Shown here in pieces: positions 24,561-35,219 of a stretch of DNA of 64,000 bases. A program made the position numbers and the translations under genes. The stretch's first letter is position 1; every line of letters begins with the position of its first letter. The notes beneath the pieces are model-generated. The model saw only the letters and a program-made list of their open reading frames with translations, had not been told where the DNA came from and did not search any database. Source of the DNA: Pseudeuparius sepicola (lineage: Eukaryota; Arthropoda; Insecta; Coleoptera; Anthribidae). The DNA lies in the NCBI GenBank assembly GCA_963920635.1, contig OY987298.1, forward strand, positions 141,954,257 through 142,018,256. Reading direction: 5' to 3'.

Positions 24561-25152
24561 GATTCTTCGTGGATAGTTAGAATAGGTGGCCTTCAACTAA
24601 CTTCCCTGAAAAGAAAAGTCATGCAAGTGAAAACGGCGGTTTTCCCGATTTTTTAAAGTTTTTCGGTCTTGGGGGTGGAAAGGGGTGAAGACGAGGTTCG
24701 CAAATTCTAATTCTTTGTGGATAGTTAGAATAGGTGGCCTTAAACTAATTTCCGTGAAAATAAAAGTCATGCAAGTGAAAACGGCCGTTTTCCCGATTTT
24801 TTTAGGTTTTTCGGTCTTGGGGGTGGAAAGGGGTGAAGACGAGGTTCGCAAATTCTGATTCTTTGTGGATAGTTAGAATAGGTGGCCTTAAACTAATTTC
24901 CGTGAAAAGAAAAGTCATGCAAGTGAAAACGGCGGTTTTCCCGATTTTTTAAAGTTTTTCGGTCTTGGGGGTGGAAAGGGGTGAAGACGAGGTTCGCAAA
25001 TTCTGATTCTTTGTGGATAGTTAGAATAGGTGGCCTTAAACTAATTTCCGTGAAAATAAAAGTCATGCAAGTGAAAACGGCCATTTTCCCGATTTTTTTA
25101 CGTTTTTCGGTCTTGGGGGTGGAAAGGGGTGAAGACGAGGTTCGCAAATTCT

Positions 25153-25745
25153 GATTCTTCGTGGATAGTTAGAATAGGTGGCCTTAAACTAATTTCCCTG
25201 AAAAGAAAAGTCATGCAAGTGAAAACGGCGGTTTTCCCGATTTTTTAAAGTTTTTCGGTCTTGGGGGTGGAAAGGAATGAAGACGAGGTTCGCAAATTCT
25301 GATTCTTTGTGGATAGTTAGAATAGGTGGCCTTAAACTAATTTCCGTGAAAATAAAAGTCATGCAAGTGAAAACGGCCGTTTTCCCGATTTTTTTAGGTT
25401 TTTCGGTCTTGGGGGTGGAAAGGGGTGAAGACGAGGTTCGCAAATTCTGATTCTTTGTGGATAGTTAGAATAGGTGGCCTTAAACTAATTTCCGTGAAAA
25501 GAAAAGTCATGCAAGTGAAAACGGCGGTTTTCCCTATTTTTTAAAGTTTTTCGGTCTTGGGGGTGGAAAGGGGTGAAGACGAGGTTCGCAAATTCTGATT
25601 CTTTGTGGATAGTTAGAATAGGTGGCCTTAAACTAATTTCCGTGAAAATAAAAGTCATGCAAGTGAAAACGGCCGTTTTCCCGATTTTTTTTAGGTTTTT
25701 CGGTCTTGGGGGTGGAAAGGGGTGAAGACGAGGTTCGCAAATTCT
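25153..25745. repeat. Marker cassette copy 4
   Basis: Standard markers. It is followed directly by an A/B chimeric monomer (25746-25893) instead of the A-B pair that follows copies 1 to 3. Confidence 0.88.
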
Positions 25746-25893
25746 GATTCTTTGTGGATAGTTAGAATAGGTGGCCTTAAACTAATTTCCGTGAAAAGAA
25801 AATTCATGCAAGTGAAAACGGCCGTTTTCCCGATTTTTTTAGGTTTTTCGGTCTTGGGGGTGGAAAGGGGTGAAGACGAGGTTCGCAAATTCT
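25746..25893. repeat. Recombinant A/B monomer (one of six copies)
   Basis: The left part is type A (AAGAAAA) and the right part is type B (GGCCGTTTT, T7AGG). Where the equivalent region at 7841-8136 has an A monomer followed by a B monomer, this has one fused 148-bp unit, as expected from loss of exactly one monomer length by exchange between neighbours. Equivalent chimeras are at 27078-27225, 50313-50460, 51643-51790, 56081-56228 and 61553-61700. This copy also has AATTCATGC in place of AAGTCATGC. Confidence 0.75.
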
Positions 25894-28852
25894 GATTCTT
25901 TGTGGATAGTTAGAATAGGTGGCCTTAAACTAATTTCCGTGAAAAGAAAAGTCATGCAAGTGAAAACGGCGGTTTTCCCGATTTTTTTAAGTTTTTCGGT
26001 CTTGGGGGTGGAAAGGGGTGAAGACGAGGTTCGCAAATTCTGATTCTTTGTGGATAGTTAGAATAGGTGGCCTTAAACTAATTTCCGTGAAAATAAAAGT
26101 CATGCAAGTGAAAACGGCCGTTTTCCCGATTTTTTTACGTTTTTCGGTCTTGGGGGTGGAAAGGGGTGAAGACGAGGTTCGCAAATTCTGATTCTTTGTG
26201 GATAGTTAGAATAGGTGGCCTTAAACTAATTTCCGTGAAAATAAAAGTCATGCAAGTGAAAACGGCGGTTTTCCCGATTTTTTAAAGTTTTTCGGTCTTG
26301 GGGGTGGAAAGGGGTGAAGACGAGGTTCGCAAATTCTGATTCTTTGTGGATAGTTAGAATAGGTGGCCTTAAACTAATTTCCGTGAAAAGAAAAGTCATG
26401 CAAGTGAAAACGGCGGTTTCCCCGATTTTTTTACGTTTTTCGGTCTTGGGGGTGGAAAGGGGTGAAGACGAGGTTCGCAAATTCTGATTATTTGTGGATA
26501 GTTAGAATAGGTGGCCTTAAACTAATTTCCGTAAAAATAAAAGTCATGCAAGTGAAAACGGCCGTTTTCCCGATTTTTTTACGTTTTTCGGTCTTGGGGG
26601 TGGAAAGGGGTGAAGACGAGGTTCGCAAATTCTGATTCTTCGTGGATAGTTAGAATAGGTGGCCTTAAACTAATTTCCGTGAAAAGAAAAGTCATGCAAG
26701 TGAAAACGGCGGTTTCCCCGATTTTTTACGTTTTTCGGTCTTGGGGGTGGAAAGGGGTGAAGACGAGGTTCGCAAATTCTGATTATTTGTGGATAGTTAG
26801 AATAGGTGGCCTTAAACTAATTTCCGTGAAAAGAAAAGTCATGCAAGTGAAAACGGCGGTTTCCCCGATTTTTTTACGTTTTTCGGTCTTGAGGGTGGAA
26901 AGGGGTGAAGACGAGGTTCGCAAATTCTGATTCTTTGTGGATAGTTAGAATAGGTGGCCTTAAACTAATTTCCGTGAAAATAAAAGTCATGCAAGTGAAA
27001 ACGGCCGTTTTCCCGATTTTTTTTAGGTTTTTCGGTCTTGGGGGTGGAAAGGGGTGAAGACGAGGTTCGCAAATTCTGATTCTTTGTGGATAGTTAGAAT
27101 AGGTGGCCTTAAACTAATTTCCGTGAAAAGAAAAGTCATGCAAGTGAAAACGGCCGTTTTCCCGATTTTTTTAGGTTTTTCGGTCTTGGGGGTGGAAAGG
27201 GGTGAAGACGAGGTTCGCAAATTCTGATTCTTTGTGGATAGTTAGAATAGGTGGCCTTAAACTAATTTCCGTGAAAAGAAAAGTCATGCAAGTGAAAACG
27301 GCGGTTTTCCCGATTTTTTTAAGTTTTTCGGTCTTGGGGGTGGAAAGGGGTGAAGACGAGGTTCGCAAATTCTGATTCTTTGTGGATAGTTAGAATAGGT
27401 GGCCTTAAACTAATTTCCGTGAAAATAAAAGTCATGCAAGTGAAAACGGCCGTTTTCCCGATTTTTTTACGTTTTTCGGTCTTGGGGGTGGAAAGGGGTG
27501 AAGACGAGGTTCGCAAATTCTGATTCTTTGTGGATAGTTAGAATAGGTGGCCTTAAACTAATTTCCGTGAAAATAAAAGTCATGCAAGTGAAAACGGCGG
27601 TTTTCCCGATTTTTTAAAGTTTTTCGGTCTTGGGGGTGGAAAGGGGTGAAGACGAGGTTCGCAAATTCCGATTCTTTGTGGATAGTTAGAATAGGTGGCC
27701 TTAAACTAATTTCCGTGAAAATAAAAGTCATGCAAGTGAAAACGGCCGTTTTCCCAATTTTTTTACGTTTTTCGGTCTTGGGGGTGGAAAGGGGTGAAGA
27801 CGAGGTTCGCAAATTCTGATTCTTCGTGGATAGTTAGAATAGGTGGCCTTCAACTAATTTCCCTGAAAAGAAAAGTCATGCAAGTGAAAACGGCGGTTTT
27901 CCCGATTTTTTTACGTTTTTCGGTCTTGGGGGTGGAAAGGGGTGAAGACGAGGTTCGCAAATTCTGATTCTTCGTGGATAGTTAGAATAGGTGGCCTTAA
28001 ACTAATTTCCGTGAAAAGAAAAGTCATGCAAGTGAAAACGGCGGTTTCCCCGATTTTTTTACGTTTTTCGGTCTTGGGGGTGGAAAGGGGTGAAGACGAG
28101 GTTCGCAAATTCTGATTCTTCGTGGATAGTTAGAATAGGTGGCCTTAAACTAATTTCCGTGAAAAGAAAAGTCATGCAAGTGAAAACGGCGGTTTCCCCG
28201 TTTTTTTACGTTTTTCGGTCTTGGGGGTGGAAAGGGGTGAAGACGAGGTTCGCAAATTCTGATTATTTGTGGATAGTTAGAATAGGTGGCCTTAAACTAA
28301 TTTCCGTGAAAAGAAAAGTCATGCAAGTGAAAACGGCGGTTTCCCCGATTTTTTTACGTTTTTCGGTCTTGAGGGTGGAAAGGGGTGAAGACGAGGTTCC
28401 CAAATTCTGATTCTTCGTGGATAGTTAGAATAGGTGGCCTTAAACTAGTTTCCGTGAAAAGAAAAGTCATGCAAGTGAAAACGGCGGTTTCCCCGTTTTT
28501 TTTACGTTTTTCGGTATTGGGGGTGGAAAGGGGTGAAGACGAGGTTCGCAAATTCTGATTATTTGTGGATAGTTAGAATAGGTGGCCTTTAACTAATTTC
28601 CGTGAAAATAAAAGTCATGCAAGTGAAAACGGCCGTTTTCCCGATTTTTTTAGGTTTTTCGGTCTTGGGGGTGGAAAGGGGTGAAGACGAGGTTCGCAAA
28701 TTCTGATTCTTTGTGGATAGTTAGAATAGGTGGCCTTAAACTAATTTCCGTGAAAATAAAAGTCATGCAAGTGAAAACGGCCGTTTTCCCGATTTTTTTA
28801 CGTTTTTCGGTCTTGGGGGTGGAAAGGGGTGAAGACGAGGTTCGCAAATTCT

Positions 28853-29446
28853 GATTCTTCGTGGATAGTTAGAATAGGTGGCCTTAAACTAATTTCCCTG
28901 AAAAGAAAAGTCATGCAAGTGAAAACGGCGGTTTTCCCGATTTTTTAAAGTTTTTCGGTCTTGGGGGTGGAAAGGAATGAAGACGAGGTTCGCAAATTCT
29001 GATTCTTTGTGGATAGTTAGAATAGGTGGCCTTAAACTAATTTCCGTGAAAATAAAAGTCATGCAAGTGAAAACGGCCGTTTTCCCGATTTTTTTAGGTT
29101 TTTCGGTCTTGGGGGTGGAAAGGGGTGAAGACGAGGTTCGCAAATTCTGATTCTTTGTGGATAGTTAGAATAGGTGGCCTTAAACTAATTTCCGTGAAAA
29201 GAAAAGTCATGCAAGTGAAAACGGCGGTTTTCCCTATTTTTTAAAGTTTTTCGGTCTTGGGGGTGGAAAGGGGTGAAGACGAGGTTCGCAAATTCTGATT
29301 CTTTGTGGATAGTTAGAATAGGTGGCCTTAAACTAATTTCCGTGAAAATAAAAGTCATGCAAGTGAAAACGGCCGTTTTCCCCGATTTTTTTTAGGTTTT
29401 TCGGTCTTGGGGGTGGAAAGGGGTGAAGACGAGGTTCGCAAATTCT
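28853..29446. repeat. Marker cassette copy 5
   Basis: Standard markers plus one extra C before GATTTT near 29382, making the last monomer 150 bp. It lies in the first copy of the 20-mer repeat. Confidence 0.87.
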
Positions 29447-30186
29447 GATTCTTTGTGGATAGTTAGAATAGGTGGCCTTAAACTAATTTCCGTGAAAAGA
29501 AAAGTCATGCAAGTGAAAACGGCGGTTTTCCCGATTTTTTAAGGTTTTTCGGTCTTGGGGGTGGAAAGGGGTGAAGACGAGGTTCGCAAATTCTGATTCT
29601 TTGTGGATAGTTAGAATAGGTGGCCTTAAACTAATTTCCGTGAAAATAAAAGTCATGCAAGTGAAAACGGCCGTTTTCCCGATTTTTTTAGGTTTTTCGG
29701 TCTTGGGGGTGGAAAGGGGTGAAGACGAGGTTCGCAAATTCTGATTCTTTGTGGATAGTTAGAATAGGTGGCCTTAAACTAATTTCCGTGAAAAGAAAAG
29801 TCATGCAAGTGAAAACGGCGGTTTTCCCGATTTTTTTAAGTTTTTCGGTCTTGGGGGTGGAAAGGGGTGAAGACGAGGTTCGCAAATTCTGATTCTTTGT
29901 GGATAGTTAGAATAGGTGGCCTTAAACTAATTTCCGTGAAAATAAAAGTCATGCAAGTGAAAACGGCCGTTTTCCCGATTTTTTTACGTTTTTCGGTCTT
30001 GGGGGTGGAAAGGGGTGAAGACGAGGTTCGCAAATTCTGATTCTTCGTGGATAGTTAGAATAGGTGGCCTTAAACTAATTTCCCATAAAAGAAAAGTCAT
30101 GCAAGTGAAAACGGCGGTTTTCCCGATTTTTTAAAGTTTTTCGGTCTTGGGGGTGGAAAGGGGTGAAGACGAGGTTCGCAAATTCC

Positions 30187-31063
30187 GATTCTTTGTGGAT
30201 AGTTAGAATAGGTGGCCTTAAACTAATTTCCGTGAAAATAAAAGTCATGCAAGTGAAAACGGCCGTTTTCCCAATTTTTTTACGTTTTTCGGTCTTGGGG
30301 GTGGAAAGGGGTGAAGACGAGGTTCGCAAATTCTGATTCTTCGTGGATAGTTAGAATAGGTGGCCTTCAACTAATTTCCCTGAAAAGAAAAGTCATGCAA
30401 GTGAAAACGGCGGTTTTCCCGATTTTTTTACGTTTTTCGGTCTTGGGGGTGGAAAGGGGTGAAGACGAGGTTCGCAAATTCTGATTCTTCGTGGATAGTT
30501 AGAATAGGTGGCCTTAAACTAATTTCCGTGAAAAGAAAAGTCATGCAAGTGAAAACGGCGGTTTCCCCGATTTTTTTACGTTTTTCGGTCTTGGGGGTGG
30601 AAAGGGGTGAAGACGAGGTTCGCAAATTCTGATTATTTGTGGATAGTTAGAATAGGTGGCCTTAAACTAATTTCCGTGAAAAGAAAAGTCATGCAAGTGA
30701 AAACGGCGGTTTCCCCGATTTTTTTACGTTTTTCGGTCTTGGGGGTGGAAAGGGGTGAAGACGAGGTTCGCAAATTCCGATTCTTTGTGGATAGTTAGAA
30801 TAGGTGGCCTTAAACTAATTTCCGTGAAAATAAAAGTCATGCAAGTGAAAACGGCCGTTTTCCCAATTTTTTTACGTTTTTCGGTCTTGGGGGTGGAAAG
30901 GGGTGAAGACGAGGTTCGCAAATTCTGATTCTTCGTGGATAGTTAGAATAGGTGGCCTTCAACTAATTTCCCTGAAAAGAAAAGTCATGCAAGTGAAAAC
31001 GGCGGTTTTCCCGATTTTTTTACGTTTTTCGGTCTTGGGGGTGGAAAGGGGTGAAGACGAGGT
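30187..31063. repeat. Local 592-bp (four-monomer) duplication
   Basis: A CCGATTCTTTG type B monomer with TTTCCCAATTTTTT, followed by a CTTCAACT/CCCTG monomer with T7ACG, occurs at 30187 and again at 30779, exactly 4 x 148 bp apart. Two type C monomers lie between. This explains why the end of the first 20-mer copy has no counterpart in the second. Confidence 0.72.
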
Positions 31064-31074
31064 TCGCAAATTCT

Positions 31075-33190
31075 GATTCTTCGTGGATAGTTAGAATAGG
31101 TGGCCTTAAACTAATTTCCGTGAAAAGAAAAGTCATGCAAGTGAAAACGGCGGTTTCCCCGTTTTTTTACGTTTTTCGGTCTTGGGGGTGGAAAGGGGTG
31201 AAGACGAGGTTCGCAAATTCTGATTATTTGTGGATAGTTAGAATAGGTGGCCTTAAACTAATTTCCGTGAAAAGAAAAGTCATGCAAGTGAAAACGGCGG
31301 TTTCCCCGATTTTTTTACGTTTTTCGGTCTTGAGGGTGGAAAGGGGTGAAGACGAGGTTCCCAAATTCTGATTCTTCGTGGATAGTTAGAATAGGTGGCC
31401 TTAAACTAGTTTCCGTGAAAAGAAAAGTCATGCAAGTGAAAACGGCGGTTTCCCCGTTTTTTTTACGTTTTTCGGTATTGGGGGTGGAAAGGGGTGAAGA
31501 CGAGGTTCGCAAATTCTGATTATTTGTGGATAGTTAGAATAGGTGGCCTTTAACTAATTTCCGTGAAAATAAAAGTCATGCAAGTGAAAACGGCCGTTTT
31601 CCCGATTTTTTTAGGTTTTTCGGTCTTGGGGGTGGAAAGGGGTGAAGACGAGGTTCGCAAATTCTGATTCTTTGTGGATAGTTAGAATAGGTGGCCTTAA
31701 ACTAATTTCCGTGAAAATAAAAGTCATGCAAGTGAAAACGGCCGTTTTCCCGATTTTTTTACGTTTTTCGGTCTTGGGGGTGGAAAGGGGTGAAGACGAG
31801 GTTCGCAAATTCTGATTCTTCGTGGATAGTTAGAATAGGTGGCCTTAAACTAATTTCCCTGAAAAGAAAAGTCATGCAAGTGAAAACGGCGGTTTTCCCG
31901 ATTTTTTAAAGTTTTTCGGTCTTGGGGGTGGAAAGGAATGAAGACGAGGTTCGCAAATTCTGATTCTTTGTGGATAGTTAGAATAGGTGGCCTTAAACTA
32001 ATTTCCGTGAAAATAAAAGTCATGCAAGTGAAAACGGCCGTTTTCCCGATTTTTTTAGGTTTTTCGGTCTTGGGGGTGGAAAGGGGTGAAGACGAGGTTC
32101 GCAAATTCTGATTCTTTGTGGATAGTTAGAATAGGTGGCCTTAAACTAATTTCCGTGAAAAGAAAAGTCATGCAAGTGAAAACGGCGGTTTTCCCTATTT
32201 TTTAAAGTTTTTCGGTCTTGGGGGTGGAAAGGGGTGAAGACGAGGTTCGCAAATTCTGATTCTTTGTGGATAGTTAGAATAGGTGGCCTTAAACTAATTT
32301 CCGTGAAAATAAAAGTCATGCAAGTGAAAACGGCCGTTTTCCCGATTTTTTTTAGGTTTTTCGGTCTTGGGGGTGGAAAGGGGTGAAGACGAGGTTCGCA
32401 AATTCTGATTCTTTGTGGATAGTTAGAATAGGTGGCCTTAAACTAATTTCCGTGAAAAGAAAAGTCATGCAAGTGAAAACGGCGGTTTTCCCGATTTTTT
32501 AAGGTTTTTCGGTCTTGGGGGTGGAAAGGGGTGAAGACGAGGTTCGCAAATTCTGATTCTTTGTGGATAGTTAGAATAGGTGGCCTTAAACTAATTTCCG
32601 TGAAAATAAAAGTCATGCAAGTGAAAACGGCCGTTTTCCCGATTTTTTTAGGTTTTTCGGTCTTGGGGGTGGAAAGGGGTGAAGACGAGGTTCGCAAATT
32701 CTGATTCTTTGTGGATAGTTAGAATAGGTGGCCTTAAACTAATTTCCGTGAAAAGAAAAGTCATGCAAGTGAAAACGGCGGTTTTCCCGATTTTTTTAAG
32801 TTTTTCGGTCTTGGGGGTGGAAAGGGGTGAAGACGAGGTTCGCAAATTCTGATTCTTTGTGGATAGTTAGAATAGGTGGCCTTAAACTAATTTCCGTGAA
32901 AATAAAAGTCATGCAAGTGAAAACGGCCGTTTTCCCGATTTTTTTACGTTTTTCGGTCTTGGGGGTGGAAAGGGGTGAAGACGAGGTTCGCAAATTCTGA
33001 TTCTTCGTGGATAGTTAGAATAGGTGGCCTTAAACTAATTTCCCATAAAAGAAAAGTCATGCAAGTGAAAACGGCGGTTTTCCCGATTTTTTAAAGTTTT
33101 TCGGTCTTGGGGGTGGAAAGGGGTGAAGACGAGGTTCGCAAATTCCGATTCTTTGTGGATAGTTAGAATAGGTGGCCTTAAACTAATTTC
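31075..33190. repeat. 20-mer repeat, copy 2 (partial)
   Basis: Repeats the order from 28114 until about 33190, where the monomer after CCGATTCTTTG is type C, not the type B with TTTCCCAATTTTTT seen at 30187. From 31673 onward it is also the left part of the second large duplicated block, so the two duplications share this junction region. Confidence 0.78.
31814..32406. repeat. Marker cassette copy 6
   Basis: Standard markers. It is the partner of copy 2 in the 24.57-kb duplication and the partner of copy 5 in the 20-mer repeat. Confidence 0.88.
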
Positions 33191-33294
33191 CGTGAAAAGA
33201 AAAGTCATGCAAGTGAAAACGGCGGTTTCCCCGATTTTTTTACGTTTTTCGGTCTTGGGGGTGGAAAGGGGTGAAGACGAGGTTCGCAAATTCT

Positions 33295-35219
33295 GATTAT
33301 TTGTGGATAGTTAGAATAGGTGGCCTTAAACTAATTTCCGTGAAAAGAAAAGTCATGCAAGTGAAAACGGCGGTTTCCCCGATTTTTTTACGTTTTTCGG
33401 TCTTGAGGGTGGAAAGGGGTGAAGACGAGGTTCGCAAATTCTGATTCTTCGTGGATAGTTAGAATAGGTGGCCTTAAACTAATTTCCGTGAAAAGAAAAG
33501 TCATGCAAGTGAAAACGGCGGTTTCCCCGATTTTTTTACGTTTTTCGGTCTTGGGGGTGGAAAGGGGTGAAGACGAGGTTCGCAAATTCTGATTATTTGT
33601 GGATAGTTAGAATAGGTGGCCTTAAACTAATTTCCGTGAAAATAAAAGTCATGCAAGTGAAAACGGCCGTTTTCCCGATTTTTTTACGTTTTTCGGTCTT
33701 GGGGGTGGAAAGGGGTGAAGACGAGGTTCGCAAATTCTGATTCTTCGTGGATAGTTAGAATAGGTGGCCCTAAACTAATTTCCCTGAAAAGAAAAGTCAT
33801 GCAAGTGAAAACGGCGGTTTTCCCGATTTTTTAAAGTTTTTCGGTCTTGGGGGTGGAAAGGAATGAAGACGAGGTTCGCAAATTCTGATTCTTTGTGGAT
33901 AGTTAGAATAGGTGGCCTTAAACTAATTTCCGTGAAAATAAAAGTCATGCAAGTGAAAACGGCCGTTTTCCCGATTTTTTTAGGGTTTTCGGTCTTGGGG
34001 GTGGAAAGGGGTGAAGACGAGGTTCGCAAATTCTGATTCTTTGTGGATAGTTAGAATAGGTGGCCTTAAACTAATTTCCGTGAAAAGAAAAGTCATGCAA
34101 GTGAAAACGGCGGTTTTCCCTATTTTTTAAAGTTTTTCGGTCTTGGGGGTGGAAAGGGGTGAAGACGAGGTTCGCAAATTCTGATTCTTTGTGGATAGTT
34201 AGAATAGGTGGCCTTAAACTAATTTCCGTGAAAATAAAAGTCATGCAAGTGAAAACGGCCGTTTTCCCGATTTTTTTTAGGTTTTTCGGTCTTGGGGGTG
34301 GAAAGGGGTGAAGACGAGCTTCGCAAATTCTGATTCTTTGTGGATAGTTAGAATAGGTGGCCTTAAACTAATTTCCGTGAAAAGAAAAGTCATGCAAGTG
34401 AAAACGGCGGTTTTCCCGATTTTTTAAGGTTTTTCGGTCTTGGGGGTGGAAAGGGGTGAAGACGAGGTTCGCAAATTCTGATTCTTTGTGGATAGTTAGA
34501 ATAGGTGGCCTTAAACTAATTTCCGTGAAAATAAAAGTCATGCAAGTGAAAACGGCCGTTTTCCCGATTTTTTTAGGTTTTTCGGTCTTGGGGGTGGAAA
34601 GGGGTGAAGACGAGGTTCGCAAATTCTGATTCTTTGTGGATAGTTAGAATAGGTGGCCTTAAACTAATTTCCGTGAAAAGAAAAGTCATGCAAGTGAAAA
34701 CGGCGGTTTTCCCGATTTTTTTAAGTTTTTCGGTCTTGGGGGTGGAAAGGGGTGAAGACGAGGTTCGCAAATTCTGATTCTTTGTGGATAGTTAGAATAG
34801 GTGGCCTTAAACTAATTTCCGTGAAAATAAAAGTCATGCAAGTGAAAACGGCCGTTTTCCCGATTTTTTTACGTTTTTCGGTCTTGGGGGTGGAAAGGGG
34901 TGAAGACGAGGTTCGCAAATTCTGATTCTTCGTGGATAGTTAGAATAGGTGGCCTTAAACTAATTTCCCATAAAAGAAAAGTCATGCAAGTGAAAACGGC
35001 GGTTTTCCCGATTTTTTAAAGTTTTTCGGTCTTGGGGGTGGAAAGGGGTGAAGACGAGGTTCGCAAATTCCGATTCTTTGTGGATAGTTAGAATAGGTGG
35101 CCTTAAATTAATTTCCGTGAAAAGAAAAGTCATGCAAGTGAAAACGGCGGTTTCCCCGATTTTTTTACGTTTTTCGGTCTTGGAGGTGGAAAGGGGTGAA
35201 GACGAGGTTCGCAAATTCT
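33295..35219. repeat. 13-mer HOR, copy inside the second large block
   Basis: Counterpart of 8729-10653 at +24,566, with the shared CCCTAAACT, AGGGTTTTCGG, GAGCTTCGC, TTAAATTAATTT and CTTGGAGGTGG markers. A partial preceding 13-mer copy occupies 31673-33294. Confidence 0.84.
33739..34331. repeat. Marker cassette copy 7
   Basis: Shares CCCTAAACT, AGGGTTTTCGG and GAGCTTCGC with the copy at 9173 but has GGGGGTGG where that copy has GTGGGTGG. This places the last change after the large duplication. Confidence 0.88.

Larger units (their letters stand above)
24561..28113. repeat. Mosaic: broken third 23-mer copy, cassette 4 and chimeras
   Basis: Two monomers continue the 23-mer register, with AACTAACTTCCCTG near 24596 and ATTCTAATTC near 24706. 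These are followed by an A-B pair whose B has GGCCATTTT near 25079, cassette 4, an A/B chimera, a repeat of the CCGTAAAAAT block (26532) and an isolated T8 B monomer (26930-27077) with the second chimera. No gene or insertion is present. Confidence 0.75.
7107..28757. repeat. Large duplicated block, copy 1 (about 21.65 kb)
   Basis: This block reappears at 31673-53174 with the same order of about 146 monomers and their rare variants. The offset is 24,566 bp up to about 43741, then 24,567, 24,565 and finally 24,417, the changes matching single small indels and one lost monomer. I noticed roughly a dozen scattered substitutions, implying near identity, but I did not align it exhaustively. It contains the 13-mer, 9-mer and 23-mer HORs. 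Confidence 0.88.
28114..31074. repeat. 20-mer repeat, copy 1 (2,961 bp)
   Basis: Twenty monomers, 20 x 148 plus one base from the extra C near 29382. The order starts with a CCCCGTTTTTTT type C, then TTCCCAAATT (28398), AAACTAGTTTCC with CGGTATTGGG (28446-28515), GGCCTTTAACT (28585), then cassette 5. Copy 2 follows at 31075. Confidence 0.8.
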
